Source: an uncultured Bacilli bacterium (GTDB lineage: Bacteria > Bacillota_I > Bacilli_A > RF39 > UBA660). Taken from it: a DNA stretch of 59,089 nucleotides. Position 1 is the stretch's first letter. Each line of letters starts with the position of its first letter. Location: positions 1 to 59,089 of the forward strand of contig CAKPQS010000003.1 in the NCBI GenBank assembly GCA_934179675.1, in the 5' to 3' direction. A model generated the notes under the pieces. It saw nothing but the letters and a program-made list of their open reading frames with translations, made no database searches and was not told where the DNA came from. This document shows, in pieces, positions 53,673-59,089 of this stretch. The translations under genes and the position numbers were made by a program.

Positions 53673-53795
53673 AATTATAAAATTCCCCTACATTTTACAA
53701 TAGTTACCGTAATAAGTCAATTAAAAAGTCTAAATAAAAATTATTATTTCTATTTATAAATAATATAGAAATTTATTTTAGATATTATCCTAAAG

Positions 53796-53832
53796 TAAAA
53801 AGAGATTTTTTGTCTTATTTAGCACAAATCTC
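53796..53832 (-). terminator. Terminator after the 53857-55152 gene
   Basis: AGAGATTT and AAATCTCT form the stem with a 17-base loop, followed by TTTTTA. Confidence 0.6.
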
Positions 53833-53856
53833 TATTACCTATTTGTAAATTAAATT

Positions 53857-55152
53857 TCAATTAGTATACTCATTTCTTTCACTAACTAAATTTATAATTG
53901 TATAAATCATTTCCTTATTTAGAATATTTTTTTTAATTTGTTCACTAGTATAATTAGGATAAATTTGCAGAAGTATTTTTTCTACAATTAATCTAATACT
54001 AATACCTTCAAATTTTTCATCACTTTTTAACATTTGTAAAATAAGCACAGATAATTTTTGATTATTATAATCATTAGAATTATATAACTGATTTAAATAG
54101 TCCAAAAAATCTTCCAAAATCATATTCTCATTTTCTTTATTCATAGCTATTTCATCAGCATAAATAGAATTTACAAACATTTCAATTTTTTGAATAATTG
54201 GGACATTTTTACTAATACTCTTATCTATAATATTTTTAACATCATTAGAATTTAAACTAGTCTTCAAATTATATCTATAATTTTTCTCACCTCTAGTAAA
54301 ACCAAGTGCATCATTTGTTGTTATATATCTATACAAAGCTGAATAAAGTTGTTTAATCCCATATTTTCTTTTAGTAGACTCCATAGCATCTAATAATACT
54401 TTGTTTGATTTTTCATTTATAAAATCATAATTAATAATTTCATCAAGAGTTATATTAGACTTTACCTTTGAAGCAATGACACAAATCATTTTTTCATTAT
54501 CTTCCATTTTTAAACTAATTTGTCTTAAATAATTACTATAGTTATTTGCATCCAAAATCATGCCCCTATTTAAACATTCAGCTAATATACCAGATAAAAA
54601 ATAATTATATGATTTACTCCCATCCTTTGTAACACCAATTCCATAAAAATTAGGTACAAGTGGATTTAAAGGACCCAAATCTTTTTTTATTTCATTATCA
54701 TTTGTAATAAAATTAATTATTTTACTAACATTTTCTTTATTCGTCCTAATAACTAAATCATCATTTCTTATTTCCATAGAAATTTTTGAAATATGAGCTA
54801 TATTATTTGCTCGCATATACTCAAAAATTCTTGTAACATTTTGATCTAAATTATGTTTTTTTAACGGAATATATAATTTTATAGAATTCATTGGATTAAA
54901 CATACCACTTGCAAAATAACAAAAATAAGAATTTTTTAAATAAATTACATTAATTCCCGGTCTTTTATTAAAACGATCAACCCAAATATTAAATAAAGGT
55001 CTAATATTTTCATTATTATCTACACCATAATTAATTAAAATTGTATAAACCATATCCGCACTTATAACAAAATTATTATTTTTCATCTTGTTATAACTAT
55101 ATAACTGATTAAGATATTTTAAAAAAACATCAATATATTCTTTACTCATCAT
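53857..55152 (-). CDS. Hypothetical protein, 431 residues
   Basis: No signal peptide or membrane helix. Residues 90-185 show an alternating pattern (IKLYIPLKKHNLDQ, RIFEYMRANNIAHIS, DDLVIRTNKENVSKII, then PNFYGIGVTKDGSKSYN) that faintly recalls HopA1-like proteins, which is a guess. The C-terminal half is helical. The start overlaps the small acidic gene upstream; ATG ATG is preceded by GGAATTAAAAGAAG. It is followed by a terminator and the HelD remnant. Function unknown. Confidence 0.5.
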   Translation of the reverse strand: MMSKEYIDVFLKYLNQLYSYNKMKNNNFVISADMVYTILINYGVDNNENIRPLFNIWVDRFNKRPGINVIYLKNSYFCYFASGMFNPMNSIKLYIPLKKHNLDQNVTRIFEYMRANNIAHISKISMEIRNDDLVIRTNKENVSKIINFITNDNEIKKDLGPLNPLVPNFYGIGVTKDGSKSYNYFLSGILAECLNRGMILDANNYSNYLRQISLKMEDNEKMICVIASKVKSNITLDEIINYDFINEKSNKVLLDAMESTKRKYGIKQLYSALYRYITTNDALGFTRGEKNYRYNLKTSLNSNDVKNIIDKSISKNVPIIQKIEMFVNSIYADEIAMNKENENMILEDFLDYLNQLYNSNDYNNQKLSVLILQMLKSDEKFEGISIRLIVEKILLQIYPNYTSEQIKKNILNKEMIYTIINLVSERNEYTN

Positions 55153-55273
55153 CTTCTTTTAATTCCTCCAATACTTCTGTTAAATCTAAAGTATCATCAA
55201 AATCTATAATATCATTTGTTTCTTTCTTTTCTTCCGTAATTACACTAATTTCTTTCCCCTTTAAATCATACAC
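55142..55273 (-). CDS. Small acidic protein, 43 residues
   Basis: The start is taken as the GTG after GGTGATAATT, the common binding-site form in this genome; an ATG 12 bases upstream is possible but the binding site lies inside its codons. The protein (begins VYDLKGKEISV when read literally) is highly acidic at the C-terminus (LEELKEDDE). It overlaps the next gene by 11 bases. Divergent from recU. Unknown function. Confidence 0.45.
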   Translation of the reverse strand: MYDLKGKEISVITEEKKETNDIIDFDDTLDLTEVLEELKEDDE

Positions 55274-55390
55274 AATTATCACCATAATAATGGTAACACA
55301 ATTTACACTTTTTGACAATATCTTCAAACGCAAAAAATAGGCATCTTTTTTTTTACATAAATTTATAGTATAATGTTAATGGTGATGTTC

Positions 55391-55960
55391 ATGAATTACC
55401 CAAAAGGTATAGTAAAACCCAAACATGAAATTAGTTATAGTAATAGAGGAATGAATTTAGAAGCTGATTTAAATGCAAGTTGTGAATATTATTTGTTAAC
55501 TGACAAAGCTGTTATTTATAAAAAGCCCACACCCATTACAATATGTAAAGTTGATTATTCAAATAAAAATGATGCAGTTATAAAAGAAGCACATTTTAGA
55601 ATACCATCAACTACTGATTATAATGGAATATATAATGGAAAATATATTGATTTTGAAGCCAAAGAAACAAAATGTGATAGTTTTCCTTTAAGAAATATTC
55701 ATGCACATCAAATTAAACATTTAAAAAACATTGTAAAACATGGAGGAATTGGTTTTTTAATAGTTCGTTTTACCACTAAAGGTGAAACTTATTATTTAAA
55801 AGCAGAAGATTTATTTGATTACCTTGAAAATAATAAATCAACTATCCCCCACTCATATTTTTTAGATAAAGGATATTTAATAAAAGATAAATACAATCCT
55901 AGATGTGATTTTTTACAAGTAATTGAATATTTATATTTTGGAGGTAATAATGAAAGTTAA
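55391..55960 (+). CDS. recU: Holliday junction resolvase RecU
   Basis: 189 residues from the ATG after GGTGATGTTC; upstream ATGs lack a binding site. NYPKGIVKP, SNRGMNLEADLNASCEYY, PSTTDYNGIYNGKYIDFEAKETK (Asp, Glu and Lys of the nuclease core) and HAHQIKHLKN are family motifs. It cuts junctions processed by RuvAB. recU followed by ponA is the order in Bacillus. Overlaps ponA by 11 bases. Confidence 0.96.
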   Translation: MNYPKGIVKPKHEISYSNRGMNLEADLNASCEYYLLTDKAVIYKKPTPITICKVDYSNKNDAVIKEAHFRIPSTTDYNGIYNGKYIDFEAKETKCDSFPLRNIHAHQIKHLKNIVKHGGIGFLIVRFTTKGETYYLKAEDLFDYLENNKSTIPHSYFLDKGYLIKDKYNPRCDFLQVIEYLYFGGNNES

Positions 55961-58900
55961 AAATTTATTTAAAAATATTGGAAATAAAATTAAAAAAACT
56001 TATTTTATATGTCTAGATTTTATTATTGAAAATAAAATTTATTTCATTATAGGAATAAGCTCAATTATTTTATTTATAATACTATTATTTTTTCTAAAAT
56101 GGTATTTTAGTCTAATAATAGTATTATTACTAACTATAATAGCAAGTTTAATATGTTGGAAACGAGGTATGTTTGTGCGAAAGAAAAAAACAAAAAATAA
56201 AACAAAAAATAAAACAAAAAATATAAAAAATAAAAAAATAAAAAATGAACCACTATATACAAGAATAATAAGATATGTATTAATTGTATTTTGTTCTCTA
56301 TTTTTAATAGGCATATTAGGTATTGGAGTTTTCTTTACATATATAGTATTAACAACTGAAAAATTCAATCCAAATGATCTAGTAAAAAAAGAAGCAACTG
56401 TACTTTACGATAAAGATGGCATAGAATTTGCCCGTTTATTCCCAGCTGAAGGTAATCGTGAAAAAATAACTTATGATGAATTATCAGAAGTATTAGTAGA
56501 TGCAATTATAGCAACTGAAGACTCAAGATTTTTTCAACACAATGGTGTTGATATCCCAAGATTTGCTAAAGCAACATTTGGTCAACTTTTAGGCAAAGCA
56601 GCCGGAGGAGCTTCTACTCTTACAATGCAAATTGCCAAAAACAATATTAATGGGACAGATGCCCATGGCATAAAAGGTATTATTCGTAAATTTAAAGATG
56701 TTTATGTATCAGTTTTTCAAATTGAAAAAAATTATACAAAACAACAAATAATTGAATTATATGTCAATGATACCTGTTTAGGTGCAAGTGCCTGTGGAGT
56801 TGAACAAGCATCTAAAACTTATTTTGGCAAACATGCTAAAGATCTAAATTTAGCAGAAGCATCATTATTAGCAGGACTATTCCAAGCACCAAATGCTTAT
56901 AATCCATTTAAAAATCCGGAAGGTGCAAGTGCTAGAAGAAGTACTGTATTATATTTAATGGAATTACATGGTTATATTACAAATGAAGAAAGAAAACTAG
57001 CAGAATCAATACCTGTTGAAAGTTTACTTGTTGATAGTGTATCTTATGGTTCAGAATATCAATCATTTATAGATACAGTAGTTGATGAAATTTATAACTT
57101 TACAAAAGATGCTGATGGAAAAGGAATTAATCCTTATGTTACACCACTTGAAATTTATACAACAATGGACAGAAGTAAACAAGACTCTATGAATAAAATA
57201 TTTAATGGCGAAGGATATAAATGGGAAAATGATAAAGTCCAAGCTGGAAGTATTGTTCTTGATGTTAATACCGGTGGTATTGTTGCTGTTGCTAATGGTA
57301 GAAATATGACTGGTGTATGGAACTTTAATTATGCAACTGATATTAAAAGACAAATCGGTTCTACAGCTAAACCATTATATGACTATGGTCCTGGAATTGA
57401 ATATAATAACTGGTCAACTTATGGACCAGTAGTTGATGAAGCACATAAATATTCAGCTGGATCAAATTTATATAACTGGGATGGTGGCTATGATGGACTT
57501 GAAACACTTAGATCAGCTATTATAAGATCAAGAAATGTTCCTGCTTTAAAAGCTTTCCAATCAGTTAATAATAATAAAATAAGAGAATTTGTTACAAATT
57601 TAAATTTGAATCCAGAATATGAAGGAAGTACTTATATTCATGAAGCCCATGCAATAGGATCTTATGGTAATGGTACTACAAGTGGTGAATCTCCTCTTTC
57701 TATGGCTGGTGCTTATGCTGCTTTCGCAAATGGAGGATATTATCATACACCACATAGTTTTACAAAATTCGTTTATAGAGAAACAGATGAAACAGTTGAA
57801 AATAAAGTTACAACAACTAAAGCTATGAGTAGCCAAACATCTTATATGATGACAAGTATTTTAAAAGATACAGCAAGATCTTATCCATATATTAGTTATG
57901 TAAGTGGTGAAGTTGCTGCTAAAACAGGTACTACAAATTTTGATGCTCAAACAACAAAAAGATATAATATGAGTTACAATGCTGTTAATGATTTATGGGT
58001 TGCTGGATATAATCCAGAATATGCTATTGCTTTATGGTATGGTTATCCAGAATTAACAGGCTATGCTGATAAAGGATATTGGAATGTTTTAAGTAGTACA
58101 CAAAATCATAGATTATGGGCTGCTATTGCAAAGAAAATGTTTAGTAAAAATGCAACATTTAAAATATCATCTGCTGGTGTTGAAAAAGTTGCTATAGAAA
58201 AAGATACATACCCTGCTAAATTAGCAAGCGAATTTACACCAAAAGAATTTATTACTTATGAATTATTTAAATCTGGTACTGCTCCTACAGAAACTTCTGA
58301 TAGATTTGCACGTTTAAATGATGTTACTAATTTAAATATTTCTATTAATAATTTAAAAGCTACTTTAACTTGGGATGCTATTGCTACGCCAAATTATTTA
58401 GATACAGAATTTCTAAAAACGTATTTTGCAAGTGTTTATAAATCTGAAAGTGATCAAAATAAATATTTAAATAAAAGAATTGAACAAAATAAAAAAACAT
58501 TAGGAAATGTTGTTTATAATATTTATATTAAAAATGAAAACGGTGAATTAGTTAATATTGGTTCTACAACAGGTACATCATTTGAATATCAAACAAGTGC
58601 AAGTACAACATTTGTCGTAAAATCAGCGTATGAATTATTTACAAAAACTTATAGTATAGATAATAGTAGCATTGGTACTGAAATTACAGCATCATTTAGT
58701 GGCAATTTAATTACATCATCTTTAAAAGGTAGTTCTGATATAAGTATTAATAAGGGCGAAACTTTTAATGATGAAGGTATAATAGTTACCGAAAATGGCA
58801 TAAATGTTGATAGTTCTAAATATAGCGTTAATAAAGTATATTATTTAGAAAGTGATACTAATACTCCAATAACTGATATTAATACAAATAATACTGGTAA

Positions 58901-58973
58901 ATATAAAATTAAATATATTATTTCTTATGGAACATATACTAATGTTTTATGGAGAAACGTAGAAATAGAATAG
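55950..58973 (+). CDS. ponA: Class A penicillin-binding protein 1A
   Basis: 1007 residues from the ATG after GGAGGTAATA. Two hydrophobic segments near 37-76, then a lysine/asparagine linker (about 78-100) and the membrane anchor at 110-135. Glycosyltransferase GT51: Glu190 in ATEDSRFFQHNGVD, then GGASTLTMQIAKN. Transpeptidase: Ser471-Lys474 in GSTAKPL, SRN at 527-529, and KTGTT at 658. From about residue 790 a fibronectin-like and an Ig-like (DUF5011-type) domain follow. It polymerises and cross-links peptidoglycan. The extra upstream membrane segments are unusual for the family. Confidence 0.95.
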   Translation: MKVKNLFKNIGNKIKKTYFICLDFIIENKIYFIIGISSIILFIILLFFLKWYFSLIIVLLLTIIASLICWKRGMFVRKKKTKNKTKNKTKNIKNKKIKNEPLYTRIIRYVLIVFCSLFLIGILGIGVFFTYIVLTTEKFNPNDLVKKEATVLYDKDGIEFARLFPAEGNREKITYDELSEVLVDAIIATEDSRFFQHNGVDIPRFAKATFGQLLGKAAGGASTLTMQIAKNNINGTDAHGIKGIIRKFKDVYVSVFQIEKNYTKQQIIELYVNDTCLGASACGVEQASKTYFGKHAKDLNLAEASLLAGLFQAPNAYNPFKNPEGASARRSTVLYLMELHGYITNEERKLAESIPVESLLVDSVSYGSEYQSFIDTVVDEIYNFTKDADGKGINPYVTPLEIYTTMDRSKQDSMNKIFNGEGYKWENDKVQAGSIVLDVNTGGIVAVANGRNMTGVWNFNYATDIKRQIGSTAKPLYDYGPGIEYNNWSTYGPVVDEAHKYSAGSNLYNWDGGYDGLETLRSAIIRSRNVPALKAFQSVNNNKIREFVTNLNLNPEYEGSTYIHEAHAIGSYGNGTTSGESPLSMAGAYAAFANGGYYHTPHSFTKFVYRETDETVENKVTTTKAMSSQTSYMMTSILKDTARSYPYISYVSGEVAAKTGTTNFDAQTTKRYNMSYNAVNDLWVAGYNPEYAIALWYGYPELTGYADKGYWNVLSSTQNHRLWAAIAKKMFSKNATFKISSAGVEKVAIEKDTYPAKLASEFTPKEFITYELFKSGTAPTETSDRFARLNDVTNLNISINNLKATLTWDAIATPNYLDTEFLKTYFASVYKSESDQNKYLNKRIEQNKKTLGNVVYNIYIKNENGELVNIGSTTGTSFEYQTSASTTFVVKSAYELFTKTYSIDNSSIGTEITASFSGNLITSSLKGSSDISINKGETFNDEGIIVTENGINVDSSKYSVNKVYYLESDTNTPITDINTNNTGKYKIKYIISYGTYTNVLWRNVEIE

Positions 58974-58993
58974 GATACACATCCTATTTTTTT
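58969..58993 (+). terminator. Terminator of recU-ponA
   Basis: AATAGGAT and ATCCTATT pair around ACAC, followed by TTTTTTT; the stem includes the ponA stop. Confidence 0.85.
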
Positions 58994-59026
58994 AGATAAA
59001 AAAGAATCATTATGAAGTGATATGAT

Positions 59027-59065
59027 AAAAGTAGACAATGTCAAAAAGACAATCAGTCTACTTTT
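59027..59065. repeat. Strong hairpin at the right edge, possible element end
   Basis: AAAAGTAGAC and GTCTACTTTT form the outer stem, with TGTC and GACA inside it. TTTTTT follows. The window ends in AAAGGAAGT, a ribosome binding site, so a plus-strand gene probably starts just past the edge. It may be the leader of an IS-type element, which cannot be confirmed here. Confidence 0.4.
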
Positions 59066-59089
59066 TTGATACAATAAAATAAAGGAAGT

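Noticed and set aside
56039..56368. Minus-strand frame opposite the ponA N-terminus
   Set aside because: It is antisense to the lysine/asparagine linker and has no ribosome binding site.
1..59089. tRNA, rRNA or other structural RNA genes
   Set aside because: I looked through the intergenic gaps and saw no tRNA-like cloverleaf, TTCRA loop or rRNA sequence. Most gaps are too short.

Overview
The window is very AT-rich chromosomal DNA from a low-GC Gram-positive bacterium of the Bacilli type (Firmicutes). Ribosome binding sites are typical (AGGAGG and GGTGAT forms), gene order follows Bacilli, and several genes belong to endospore formation: a SigH-like factor, SpoIVFA/SpoIVFB, a SpoIIB-like SPOR protein, GerA/GerC/GerB, Cse60, SpoVB and a SpoVD-like transpeptidase. 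Very short intergenic gaps and many unrecognised membrane proteins suggest an uncultured, host-associated, spore-forming Bacilli lineage. The species cannot be named from the sequence.

Layout. Positions 1-4045 look accessory: the start of a secreted thioester-domain adhesin, small membrane proteins, an ArpU-like putative phage regulator, an XRE repressor-like protein and several unknown genes, two of which share a promoter design. This block ends inside a SpoVD-like penicillin-binding protein gene, which is cut at its active-site serine motif (about 4070-4085). Positions 5030-10442 form a housekeeping block read leftward (rbgA, mrnC, rlmB, sigH, xerD, tdk, tgt). Next come a SUFU-family protein and a coiled-coil protein, then lepB, rplS, folD and glyA. 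Positions 15671-20870 hold poorly known envelope proteins, a membrane-tethered HTH regulator, a Gly/Pro/Trp-rich zinc-ribbon protein and a kinase-free PASTA protein. Positions 20897-24272 carry the radC-mreC-mreD-spoIVFA-spoIVFB cluster headed by a SPOR-like protein. Positions 24350-29808 contain two unknown membrane-anchored proteins, a CwlD/AmiC-type amidase, two PlsC acyltransferases, a hemolysin III protein and a small surface protein. The str operon (rpsL-rpsG-fusA-tuf) runs leftward from 34281 to 29918, and a gerA-gerC-gerB germinant-receptor operon runs rightward from 34741 to 38325.

Positions 38326-41301 are a second accessory patch: strong inverted repeats, a CUB-like fragment, and a BspA/DUF285 surface protein with 78-bp repeats. 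Positions 41330-52725 hold spoVB, cse60, a YgjP-like metallopeptidase gene, tex, ruvB-ruvA, fmt, priA and several small membrane proteins. Positions 52860-53672 are the decayed remains of a HelD-type helicase. The right end carries an unknown 431-residue protein, recU and ponA (class A PBP), followed by a terminator and a strong hairpin at the edge.

The most interesting observation is the SpoVD-like gene cut at its catalytic motif by accessory DNA. This is what a developmentally excised element (like skin in sigK) would look like, although simple gene inactivation is also possible. Other leads are the thioester adhesin, a surface-protein domain shared by two loci, a HelD pseudogene that lost its ATPase core, a possibly leaderless xerD, and small hairpin/mini-ORF leaders.
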